Shown here piece after piece: positions 14,236 to 21,219 of a stretch of 21,219 bases of DNA. The translations under genes were made by a program, and so were the position numbers. The notes below the pieces were generated by a model. That model saw nothing but the letters and a program-made list of their open reading frames with translations. It ran no database searches and was not told where the DNA came from. Position 1 is the stretch's first letter, and each line of letters opens with the position of its first letter. This stretch comes from Roseivirga sp. UBA6061 (GTDB lineage Bacteria; Bacteroidota; Bacteroidia; Cytophagales; Cyclobacteriaceae): the NCBI GenBank assembly GCA_002427745.1, contig DIYF01000150.1:1-21219 (forward strand), given 5' to 3'.

Positions 14236-15159
14236 ATGGAAGATTACAACAAAATCATTGAGTCACTGGGTGTGAGGTTTATCAAAAGCCGTAATATGAA
14301 GGTGGCTCGTCCTGTTACCATTGACAATTACTACGATGTTGAAAACACCGTTATAATCGTCAATAACGGGGATATTTACTACGGAGAGGATAAGGAAAAG
14401 ATATCGGAAGGAGATATGCTTTTCATTCCCGGAGGTAAATCTGTTTCGATTTCCTACGGCTCTTTAACGGCTCCGGTCGTATCAAACGATGAGTTCCTGT
14501 CGAACAAAAAGAAATATTTGCAAAATGCAACTGACGCTGAAATCAATGATTATGACATCGATGGATTCAGCCAGGTAATGTTTGAAGCGAAGGTTTTTGA
14601 CTCAGTTAACTTCTTCTCTTCTTTGAATATTACTCCTTTTGCTATAAAAAATAGTACCGTCATTGCAGACCTTATCAGGGTAATCATTGACGAGACTAAT
14701 TCTACCAAACCTGGTAAAAACAGAATCATTAAGGTGAATACAGAGTACCTCGTAGTAGAGGTTATTCGTTACATCCTCGACAACAGATTGTTCGTTGAGC
14801 AGCTTGTAACCAACAGTACTTATTTTAAGGATCCTCGCCTCATCGATATCTTTGCTTACATTAAAAACAACCTGGGCGGAGACTTGTCAAACAAGGTGCT
14901 TGCCAGCGTTGCCAATGTATCTGAAGATTATGTAGGCCAGTACTTTAAAATGCTCACCGGCATCAACCCTCAGGATTATATTGAGTACCAGCGCATGGAA
15001 GCTGCAGTTGACCTGCTGAGAACTACCAAAAAGAGTATCAGAGATATCGGTCGTGAAGTTGGCTATAAAGACACCGCCTACTTCTGCCGCAGATTCAAGA
15101 TGATGTTCGGTATTCCTGCCGGAAAAATGAGAAGAAGAGAGAGTTTAATTAACGTTTAA
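14236..15159 (+). CDS. AraC family transcriptional regulator
   Basis: The 307-residue DNA-binding protein has a cupin-like N-terminal part (GDIYYGEDKEKISEGDMLFIPGG, about 45-67), a middle dimerisation region, and a C-terminal double helix-turn-helix (about 205-300). The helices are NKVLASVANVSEDYVGQYFK with TGINPQDYIEYQRMEAAVDLL, and SIRDIGREVGYKDTAYFCRRF. No ligand-binding pocket can be assigned. It has its own strong promoter and a terminator located 30 bases past its stop. It is a stand-alone gene between the acyl-CoA dehydrogenase and the GGGP synthase. Its stop overlaps the end of the latter on the other strand by 15 bases. Its target genes are unknown; the neighbours are not obvious targets. 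Confidence 0.93.
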   Translation: MEDYNKIIESLGVRFIKSRNMKVARPVTIDNYYDVENTVIIVNNGDIYYGEDKEKISEGDMLFIPGGKSVSISYGSLTAPVVSNDEFLSNKKKYLQNATDAEINDYDIDGFSQVMFEAKVFDSVNFFSSLNITPFAIKNSTVIADLIRVIIDETNSTKPGKNRIIKVNTEYLVVEVIRYILDNRLFVEQLVTNSTYFKDPRLIDIFAYIKNNLGGDLSNKVLASVANVSEDYVGQYFKMLTGINPQDYIEYQRMEAAVDLLRTTKKSIRDIGREVGYKDTAYFCRRFKMMFGIPAGKMRRRESLINV

Positions 15160-15909
15160 CTCTTCATTATAAAACTGAATTACTTCAGAAACCTCGGCCA
15201 ACAGGTCGAGGTTTTTTTGTGCACCATTACCTATCACAATGATGTCTGCCCCGGCATCCAGGGCATTTTTTGCTTTATAAGCAGAGTTGAGACCACCCCC
15301 GATAATCAGCGGTCCCTCTGTACTCTTTCTCACCTGACGGATCATCTTGGCAGGCACGGGCTCCTGAGCCCCGCTTCCCGCATCCATATAAATGCACTGT
15401 AGCCCCAGCATTTCACCGGCCAGAGCCGTACTTACTGCCAGGCTTGGTTTGTCATTAGGAATGGGCTGGGTGTTGCTCATATAACTGACGCTCGTGGGTT
15501 TACCCGAATGAATAAGCATATACCCTGTAGGAATTACCTCAAGCTTGCTCCGCTTGAGCACAGGTGCGGCCACTACATGTTGACCAATCAGTAATTCAGG
15601 GTTTCTTCCTGAAATCAGTGACAAAAAGAGAATGGCATCTGCAGCAGGACTGATTTGCATAGCACTCCCGGGAAAGAGCACACAGGGAATAGTAGTATAG
15701 CTTTTGATAAACTCAACAACAGAAGAAACTTCTCCGGAGGTAAGCAGACTTCCTCCTACAAAGAAATAATCCACTGCGTTTTCAATACCGGCATTCAGCA
15801 CCTGTATCAACCCTCCTTCATCTACATCATCAGGATCAATTAATACGGCAACCGACTTCCGCTTCAGCCGTGCTCCGGCCCTGAATTGCTCAAGAATCTT
15901 CTTTGTCAT
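15145..15909 (-). CDS. Geranylgeranylglyceryl phosphate synthase family protein (GGGPS/PcrB)
   Basis: This TIM-barrel prenyltransferase family joins sn-glycerol-1-phosphate to a polyprenyl diphosphate, the first ether bond of archaeal lipids. Bacteroidota have their own members, and at least some make GGGP in vitro. Markers are SVAVLIDPDDVDEGG, YFFVGGSLLTSG, VLFPGSAMQ, YMDAGSGAQEPVP, LIIGGGLNSAYKAK and IVIGNGAQKN. I choose the ATG at 15909 (MTKKILEQF; 254 residues); an upstream GTG at 15927 would add six residues. It overlaps the 119-residue gene by 20 bases, so it is probably the last, coupled gene of the minus-strand unit with two small membrane proteins. Heptaprenylglyceryl phosphate synthesis is the alternative substrate choice. 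Confidence 0.93.
   Translation of the reverse strand: MTKKILEQFRAGARLKRKSVAVLIDPDDVDEGGLIQVLNAGIENAVDYFFVGGSLLTSGEVSSVVEFIKSYTTIPCVLFPGSAMQISPAADAILFLSLISGRNPELLIGQHVVAAPVLKRSKLEVIPTGYMLIHSGKPTSVSYMSNTQPIPNDKPSLAVSTALAGEMLGLQCIYMDAGSGAQEPVPAKMIRQVRKSTEGPLIIGGGLNSAYKAKNALDAGADIIVIGNGAQKNLDLLAEVSEVIQFYNEELNVN
15190..15218 (+). terminator. Intrinsic terminator of the AraC-family gene, inside the opposing GGGPS gene
   Basis: The stem AACCTCGGCC/GGTCGAGGTT (15190-15199 and 15204-15213, one G-U pair, loop AACA) is followed by seven T (15212-15218). It lies 30 bases after the AraC stop, within the coding sequence of the opposing gene. Confidence 0.85.
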
Positions 15910-16249
15910 CTTTAGAGTCCAGTTCACTCAAAAAATTCGCCAGCTGCTGCGCAGCCAGTCCCAGTAAAAAAATCACGGCCTGCTCTTTGGCAGTGGATAG
16001 CAGCCAATTGTCTTTGACAGGTTTTTCAACCACTTTTTCTTCTACCCTGGCCTGGCTTTTATTCTTTTTCTTCTTTTTTCTCTTTGCTGTCAACGCGTCT
16101 ACCACCAAGTAAGTAGCCAGCAGGCTACCCCCGATTAACAGAGCAGACTTACCCACTTTCTGCACATCCCCTCTCAGATTATTTAACTGATCCTGAAGCG
16201 CTCCTTTCAAGGCACTGTTCTGCTTTTCTAACTCTTCCTTCCTGGACAT
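15890..16249 (-). CDS. 119-residue membrane protein, unknown function
   Basis: The protein has a hydrophilic, possibly coiled-coil start (MSRKEELEKQNSALKGALQDQ), a hydrophobic segment at about 36-52 (ALLIGGSLLATYLVVDAL), and a very basic linker (AKRKKKKKNK). A second hydrophobic stretch lies at about 90-106 (AVIFLLGLAAQQLANFL), and the tail is acidic (SELDSKDDKEDS). I recognise no named domain. The layout and its partner recall the proteobacterial YqjD/ElaB-YqjE-YqjK membrane proteins, but this is analogy only. It begins 3 bases after the holin-like gene and its end overlaps the GGGPS gene. Confidence 0.8.
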   Translation of the reverse strand: MSRKEELEKQNSALKGALQDQLNNLRGDVQKVGKSALLIGGSLLATYLVVDALTAKRKKKKKNKSQARVEEKVVEKPVKDNWLLSTAKEQAVIFLLGLAAQQLANFLSELDSKDDKEDS

Positions 16250-16252
16250 TGC

Positions 16253-16615
16253 TTAGCTGTTTTGCTCTTCTTCTAATTCTTCCAACTCATCTTCTGCTTC
16301 CGATATTTCCTCTCTGATCCTGTCGGCAATTTTCCCTTTCAACAATAAAGCTATAAAAAGCACAAGGCCGAAAAAAGCAGCCACGATGAGATAGCCCCAA
16401 AAATGACTTTCCAGCTCTTTATTCAGAATAGCGGCAAGTCCCAGAAACACAAAGAGTACTATAAAGAAACCAAAAAGGCTCAATATCCCGACAAAAACAA
16501 GCTTGGTAATAACAAACGAAAGCCCCTCCCTGACATCAATTTTAAGGAGTTCAATTCTCGTTTCTATGTACCCGGTAAGGGTATTAATAAGTTTATCTAG
16601 ATCAAAGAGTTTCAA
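16253..16615 (-). CDS. Phage holin family 3_6 / YqjE-like membrane protein
   Basis: The 120-residue protein has an amphipathic start (LDKLINTLTGYIETRIELLKIDVREGL), two long membrane segments (about 33-62 and 73-92), and an acidic tail (EAEDELEELEEEQNS). This matches the PF07332 family (Phage_holin_3_6, YqjE). The family name is historical: there is no lysin or phage gene nearby, so it is a cellular envelope protein. The start is TTG at 16615, the only start possible because an in-frame stop lies 12 bases upstream. It follows the Na/Pi cotransporter by 40 bases, so it may be read through from it. Confidence 0.85.
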   Translation of the reverse strand: MKLFDLDKLINTLTGYIETRIELLKIDVREGLSFVITKLVFVGILSLFGFFIVLFVFLGLAAILNKELESHFWGYLIVAAFFGLVLFIALLLKGKIADRIREEISEAEDELEELEEEQNS

Positions 16616-16655
16616 GAGGCCTGTAAATCAGGTGGTAAAGATAATCAGATAATGA

Positions 16656-18263
16656 TTATTTGATGGACTCAAGTTTTACTGATTTCAGAAGATGCTTCTC
16701 GCGGTCATAGTACTCTGCAGAAACAAGAAGCTTCCGGTCGCTATCCACCAATAGCTGAGCTCTGTAGCATCGCCCCTGTGGAGCCTTATAAGTTTTTTCC
16801 AGTGAAATAAGCTTGCTGAGCTTTACTCCGTCATGATCATAGGTAGCCTCATTGCCCAGCACCTTTAAAGTATAGGCACCATAGCTGTCAACTCCCTCTG
16901 ATTGTGAGTTATAATCCGTTCTGCCATCGAAATCGACAAAATGCCGATCTGCATCAGCCACTACAAAACTTGTATCGGGAAGTGAAAGCTCCTCCTCTCC
17001 CTCTGCCCCTTCAGTTCCTCCGTTATATACCAGAAACTGAGCGAAGCTTTTGACATTATCCTTATTGACGATAATCATTTGTCTCGCTTCTGCCTGCTCA
17101 TCTGTCACCACAGAAAACTCATACTGAGCGGTCTCTACCGAATCCCTGTTCAGATAAATGAGCGTGAACGGCAACAAAAAGAAAGTGAATATCATATAGG
17201 AAAACCCTATTACCCGTGACTCGAGTGTCATGGCCCCGAAGCGGTAGGCTATTTCGACCGGGATCTTCCGTATTACCGGAAAGGGCAGAAAGATCAAAAC
17301 ACCTATGAGGTTGATCAGAACGTGTACCAGTGCAATACTCAGGGCTGCCTCGGTTCGGTTAAAGGCTGCCAGCAAAGCGGTGATGGTAGTACCCAGGTTA
17401 GCTCCCATAATAAAAGGAAAGGCATTCTGTAATGACACCCTGCCCGAAGCAACCAACGGCACCATGAGTGAAGTAGTGATAGAGCTGGACTGCACCCCTG
17501 AGGTAAGCAGCGTACCCCAGCCAAAGGATTTGTACGGATTCCGGAATACGTAGCGCCTGAGTTTATCCTTTGATTCGCCTATGAGCCTGGCATAAATCAC
17601 CTTTGATAGCAACTTAATGGATGCAAAGAGCAGCACCAGTGCCAATAATATGGTAATAAAGCTTTTTGGCAACACGCCAATTACCCAATGGCTGAGAGAA
17701 GAAAAGCTGTAGTCTCCTATACTGAGAGGAGTACCTCCGCTAAGCCCCAGACCTCCCAGAAAATCCGTCATGGATACTGCCAGATAAGACAGGGTGCCGT
17801 AGTAATACTCCAGAGGGAACAACAGCAGCACCACTATAATATTGAAGAAGTCATGCATTGACCCGGCAGATAAAGCCTTCCTGAACTCATTCCGCTTTGT
17901 TACAAAGCCAAGCGAGACCAGCGTACTGGTCAGTGTAGTACCAATGTTTGCCCCCATCACCACGGGTATGGCATTGGGTAAGGTCAGATAGCCCGAAGCC
18001 ACAACCGCCACAATCATGGTTGTTACCGTGGAGCTGCTCTGAATCAAGGCCGTTGTGAGCAGACCTATAAAAAGCCCGATAAAGGGGTTGGATGTAGCCA
18101 GCAGAATAGATTTTGCCGTATCGCCTCCCAACATGGTCAATGAACCCGCGACCATATCAATTGAGAACAAAAAAAGTGTAATGGCCAACACAAACCACAG
18201 CAGAGATCCGGACCATTTCTTAGGTCCCGTGGATATCACACTATTGCTGGCCATGTTCATCAT
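16656..18263 (-). CDS. Na+/phosphate cotransporter family protein with a soluble C-terminal domain (not PhoU)
   Basis: The 535-residue inner-membrane transporter has two Na_Pi_cotrans repeats. The first has TALIQSSSTVTT (QSSS at 75-78) and GANIGTT (104-110). The second has GVQSSSITTSLM (258-261) and GANLGTT (287-293). These QSSS and GA(N)xGTT motifs are the substrate and sodium sites of the SLC34-like family. After the last helix (about 352-371) comes a soluble part of about 160 residues (YEFSVVTDEQ to the end) of beta-type composition, which is not the PhoU-like domain seen in its divergent neighbour. I do not recognise this domain; its side of the membrane is uncertain. The start is the first of three close ATG codons (18263, 18260, 18254). 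Confidence 0.92.
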   Translation of the reverse strand: MMNMASNSVISTGPKKWSGSLLWFVLAITLFLFSIDMVAGSLTMLGGDTAKSILLATSNPFIGLFIGLLTTALIQSSSTVTTMIVAVVASGYLTLPNAIPVVMGANIGTTLTSTLVSLGFVTKRNEFRKALSAGSMHDFFNIIVVLLLFPLEYYYGTLSYLAVSMTDFLGGLGLSGGTPLSIGDYSFSSLSHWVIGVLPKSFITILLALVLLFASIKLLSKVIYARLIGESKDKLRRYVFRNPYKSFGWGTLLTSGVQSSSITTSLMVPLVASGRVSLQNAFPFIMGANLGTTITALLAAFNRTEAALSIALVHVLINLIGVLIFLPFPVIRKIPVEIAYRFGAMTLESRVIGFSYMIFTFFLLPFTLIYLNRDSVETAQYEFSVVTDEQAEARQMIIVNKDNVKSFAQFLVYNGGTEGAEGEEELSLPDTSFVVADADRHFVDFDGRTDYNSQSEGVDSYGAYTLKVLGNEATYDHDGVKLSKLISLEKTYKAPQGRCYRAQLLVDSDRKLLVSAEYYDREKHLLKSVKLESIK

Positions 18264-18574
18264 TTCGGCTATTCCGGGAGGATTTTAAATCAAGTCGCAA
18301 AATTAGCAGATAAAGCACCTCTGGCTTAATTGAACATGTAAAGCTATTGTTAACAAATAGATATCTTTGAAAAAAAGCATCGTTTTTATCAACCTGAAAA
18401 TCAGACAGATAGAAAACATAATGTCAGACTGACCTGACAGCGAATTTTGTGTGAAAAACGATTCCGGTGTGTTATTAGAAAAAGAATTATACTTTTGTAG
18501 TACTTCATAAAATTGAACGTCACTCATTCAGTAATTTACACCCTTCGACTCTCCCCATATACAGCGTTTTTGCC
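18264..18574. promoter_or_regulatory. Divergent control region of the two Na/Pi cotransporters (311 bases)
   Basis: On the plus strand there is a -7-like TACTTTTG (18490-18497), with ATG at 18575 and a 77-base leader. On the minus strand there is TAATTTTG (complement of 18298-18305), 34 bases from the ATG at 18263. Another plus-strand match is TATCTTTG (18362-18369). Between them is a dyad TGTCAG-N6-CTGACA (18422-18439). None has a well-spaced -33. No gene is supported here. Confidence 0.4.
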
Positions 18575-20275
18575 ATGAATGACTTTCTGAACATTATTAG
18601 TATTCTCGGTGCCCTGGGGCTCTTTATTTTCGGGATGAAGGTGATGAGTGACGGTATACAAAAAGTGGCTGGCAACAGCCTTAGATCGGGACTCGCCAGA
18701 ATGACTAATACTACCTTTGGCGGTGTGATGACAGGATTCGGCACTACGGCCATCATTCAAAGTTCATCTGCAACGACTGTCATGATCGTGAGCTTTGTAA
18801 ATGCCGGTCTGCTTACCCTGAAGCAAGCGATTGGCGTGATTATGGGTGCCAATATCGGTACCACAGTCACAGCGCTGATTATCGTAATTTTCGGCTTTAA
18901 ATTTAAGATCTCGGCTTTTGCCCTGCCAATACTGGCTGTCGCGGTGCCGATGATCCTGGCTAAAAAAGAAAGAGTCAAACACCTTGGAGAATTTCTAATC
19001 GGATTCTCCATTTTATTTATAGGCCTCGGAGAATTAAAAGGACTGGTCCCCAATGAGCTCCCTCCCAATATCCAGGAGTTTATTTCTGATCTGGGCCAGT
19101 ACGGTTTTGCTTCCACCCTGATCATGGTGGTAGTGGGTACTCTGGTAACCATTATTGTGCAATCATCCAGTGCTGCCATAGCCATTACCCTGACGCTTTG
19201 TCAAAAAGGATTTATTCCCTTCGAAATGGCAGCGGCCATTGTACTGGGCGAGAATATAGGAACTACCATTACGGCAAATATCGCTGCAGTGGTTGGCAAT
19301 ACGGCTGCCAAAAGAGCTGCCAGAGCACACCTGATATTTAATATCATGGGGGTACTCTGGATGCTGATCCTGTTCAATCCTTTCCTGAAACTGATTGATA
19401 GCATCGTAGTATCGCTCGACCTCGGATCTCCCTTCCAGAATGTAGACTCCATTGGGGATGGCCTTACCGCCTTCCACATGTCGTTCAACATTATCAACAC
19501 CCTGTTACTGGTATGGTTCGTTGGCCTGATTGCCAAGGTGGTGACAAGACTGGTACCAGAAAAAGCCACTGACGAAGGTTTTAAACTACAGCATATTACC
19601 GAGGGCTTAATATCTACTCCGACCGCGGCTATTGATGGCGCTAAGAGAGAGCTCGAACTCTTTGCTCAGTCAGTATCAAAAATGGCCACCAGGGTATCGG
19701 AGCTATTCCAGAACGGCAAACCTGCTGAGCACAGTAAAATCATGGCTGAGGTAGCTCAGTATGAAAGTGATGCCGATCAGTATGAGGAAGAGATTTCCAA
19801 CTATATCGTAAAGGTTTCCTCAAGCGATCTGAGCCAGGACTCCTCTCTTGATATCAGAAGAATTCTCAATGCCAGCACATCTCTGGAAAGAGCGGCTGAT
19901 GAGCTGAACATGGTAGCCAGGCATATAGACAGAATGCATACGCAAAAAGAGCTCTCTCTTACCGAGGCGCAACGCAGCAAGCTTGAAGAGCTTTTTAAAC
20001 TGGTCAAATGGGCACTGGATACGGCCGGTAACAACCTGCGCAGTAGCTATGACGAGACAACTATTGGTAAAGCCAGAGCCGTAGAAGATCAGATCAATAC
20101 CACAATCAGGAAGATGCGCGAACAGAACCTGAAAGATCTGGAAAACAGAACCTACGACATCCGCAGTGGTATTATCTACCGAGACATTTTCAACTCACTG
20201 GAAACGGTGGGCGATTATCTTCTTGAAATCTCGGAAAACATCACGGGAGAATACGCAGAAGAAGACAGCCTCTAA
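18575..20275 (+). CDS. Na+/phosphate cotransporter with PhoU-like C-terminal domain (NptA/YjbB-type)
   Basis: The 566-residue protein has two Na_Pi_cotrans repeats, with QSSS at 62-65 and 196-199 and GANIGTT (91-97) and GENIGTT (225-231). About 320 residues of membrane helices are followed by a helical cytoplasmic domain (about 350-560) with PhoU-like pattern, e.g. SLDIRRILNASTSLERAADELNMVARHIDR and YRDIFNSLETVGDYLLEISENI. Family members export or import phosphate with sodium; the PhoU-like tail may regulate flux. It starts at ATG 18575, with no strong Shine-Dalgarno. It is divergent from the other Na/Pi protein and its stop overlaps that of the amidohydrolase by 3 bases. Confidence 0.94.
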   Translation: MNDFLNIISILGALGLFIFGMKVMSDGIQKVAGNSLRSGLARMTNTTFGGVMTGFGTTAIIQSSSATTVMIVSFVNAGLLTLKQAIGVIMGANIGTTVTALIIVIFGFKFKISAFALPILAVAVPMILAKKERVKHLGEFLIGFSILFIGLGELKGLVPNELPPNIQEFISDLGQYGFASTLIMVVVGTLVTIIVQSSSAAIAITLTLCQKGFIPFEMAAAIVLGENIGTTITANIAAVVGNTAAKRAARAHLIFNIMGVLWMLILFNPFLKLIDSIVVSLDLGSPFQNVDSIGDGLTAFHMSFNIINTLLLVWFVGLIAKVVTRLVPEKATDEGFKLQHITEGLISTPTAAIDGAKRELELFAQSVSKMATRVSELFQNGKPAEHSKIMAEVAQYESDADQYEEEISNYIVKVSSSDLSQDSSLDIRRILNASTSLERAADELNMVARHIDRMHTQKELSLTEAQRSKLEELFKLVKWALDTAGNNLRSSYDETTIGKARAVEDQINTTIRKMREQNLKDLENRTYDIRSGIIYRDIFNSLETVGDYLLEISENITGEYAEEDSL

Positions 20276-21219
20276 ACCCTGCCTGCCAGCTGATTAACTG
20301 CAATCCAGGCCATGAGACCAATACTCAGTTCAATGGCATCTTCATCAATATTGAATAGCGGAGTGTGCACACCCCGGGTAGTTCCTTTTTCTTCATTGCC
20401 CGTACCCAGCCTGTAGAAACACGAAGGCACCTGATGAGAGTAGTAAGCAAAATCCTCAGCCCCCATCCACAGACTCAGGTCTACAATGTTTTCAGCTCCT
20501 ACATAAGCCTCTGCAGCCCTTCTCGCCCCCTGAGTGGTTTCAGGATCATTTGACAGAAAGGGGTAGCCCACAGAAATATTCACTTCACAAGATCCGCCCA
20601 TGCCTTCAGCAATGCTTTCTGCCATTTTACGGATGCGCTTGTGAGCTTCAAACCTCCACTCTTCATCGAGGGCTCTGAAGGTTCCTTTGAGCTTCACTTC
20701 TTCAGGGATAATATTCGTAGCACTTCCTCCCTGGATGCTCCCGAAGGACAGTACTGTTGGCGCTTTGGGATCAGCATTACGGCTGACCACCTGCTGTAGT
20801 GCCACTACGATGTGTGATGCAATGAGAATAGGGTCAACTACTTTGTCCGGCAAGGCGGCATGCCCTCCCTTGCCCTTCACTGTCAGGTAAATTTCATCAG
20901 CGCTGGCCATATACATACCCTCTCTGAAGCCAATTTTTCCGGTGGGAATAAAAGGCATCACATGCTGCCCCACCATGGTAGCCGGCTTCGGGTTTTCCAG
21001 CACTCCATCTTTGATCATCAGGGAAGCACCTCCCGGGTTTTTCTCTTCTCCCGGTTGAAAAACCAGCTTCACAGAACCTTCAAATTCATCCCGTATCTCG
21101 GTTAAAATTCTGGCAGCTCCCAGCAGGGATGCTGTATGCACATCGTGCCCACAGGCGTGCATCACCCCTTCATTTTTAGATTTATAGGAAATATCGTTGG
21201 CCTCAAGAATTGGTAGAGA
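20272..21219 (-). CDS. M20D-type amidohydrolase (N-acyl-amino acid/hippurate hydrolase-like), 5'-truncated
   Basis: The frame is open to the window edge, so the 315 residues seen lack an N-terminal part; the GTG at 21165 is not the start. Metal-site motifs are visible: VMHACGHDVHTASLLG (Cys, His, His), PGEEKNPGGA (Glu-Glu), GQHVMP (His) and, near the end, GAEDFAYY. A dimerisation (lid) region with GHAALPDKVVDPI follows. These are M20D peptidases, which hydrolyse the amide of N-acyl amino acids or related amides. Exact substrate cannot be told. No signal peptide can be judged. It converges on the Na/Pi cotransporter with the shared stop sequence CTAA. Confidence 0.93.
   Translation of the reverse strand, partial: SLPILEANDISYKSKNEGVMHACGHDVHTASLLGAARILTEIRDEFEGSVKLVFQPGEEKNPGGASLMIKDGVLENPKPATMVGQHVMPFIPTGKIGFREGMYMASADEIYLTVKGKGGHAALPDKVVDPILIASHIVVALQQVVSRNADPKAPTVLSFGSIQGGSATNIIPEEVKLKGTFRALDEEWRFEAHKRIRKMAESIAEGMGGSCEVNISVGYPFLSNDPETTQGARRAAEAYVGAENIVDLSLWMGAEDFAYYSHQVPSCFYRLGTGNEEKGTTRGVHTPLFNIDEDAIELSIGLMAWIAVNQLAGRV

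Noticed and set aside
16253..16615. Prophage signal from a 'phage holin' family protein
   Set aside because: The family (PF07332/YqjE) is chromosomal in many bacteria, and no lysin, integrase or structural gene is nearby.
16641..16659. Inverted repeat ATAATCA-N5-TGATTAT after the minus-strand Na/Pi gene
   Set aside because: It is AT-rich with no U-tract on the minus strand; too weak for a terminator and short enough for chance.
18757..19185. 142-codon minus-strand frame inside the Na/Pi cotransporter
   Set aside because: Antisense of a well-identified membrane protein repeat.

Overview
The window reads as a chromosomal segment of a Bacteroidota bacterium, most likely a Cytophagales member (an inference from gene content; no database was searched). 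Evidence: several genes are preceded by the Bacteroidota -7 element TAnnTTTG, there is a DUF4270 lipoprotein, a bacterial GGGP synthase, a stand-alone half glycosyltransferase-5 protein beside glmS, and mostly weak Shine-Dalgarno sequences. Almost everything is housekeeping or metabolic. I see no tRNA or rRNA gene, CRISPR array, insertion sequence or prophage.

Layout. 1-387: 3' end of an isoprenylcysteine methyltransferase-like membrane protein. 594-1970: a lipoprotein alpha-amylase of the archaeal GH13_7 type, with a promoter and a LacI-type palindrome upstream and a strong bidirectional terminator downstream. 2054-2278: a small two-helix membrane protein starting directly on that terminator. 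2280-4467 (minus): ridA, gltX and a small charged protein. 4528-5196 (plus): a 3-hydroxyacyl-CoA dehydrogenase-like protein lacking key catalytic residues. 5245-9230 (minus): an operon of a half GT5 protein, a DUF4270 lipoprotein and glmS. 9361-12764 (plus): panC, panD, a flippase-like membrane protein, a RfaE2-type nucleotidyltransferase and a zinc metallopeptidase, closed by a terminator. 12960-14099: acyl-CoA dehydrogenase behind an operator-like palindrome. 14236-15159: AraC-family regulator. 15145-18263 (minus): Na/Pi cotransporter, holin-3_6/YqjE-like membrane protein, a 119-residue membrane protein and GGGP synthase. 18575-20275 (plus): a second Na/Pi cotransporter with a PhoU-like tail. 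20272-21219 (minus): an M20 amidohydrolase cut by the window edge.

How the genes fit together: glmS feeds amino sugars into peptidoglycan and lipopolysaccharide, and shares an operon with two family-conserved but uncharacterised partners. panC and panD supply pantothenate for CoA. The RfaE2-like enzyme and the flippase-like protein point to envelope glycan work. The GGGP synthase sits with two small membrane proteins, which suggests a membrane-lipid or envelope role. The two divergent phosphate transporters share a 311-base control region. The most promising leads are the two degenerate enzymes (4528-5196 and 8418-9230), the GGGP synthase gene block, and the operator-like palindromes before the amylase and the acyl-CoA dehydrogenase.
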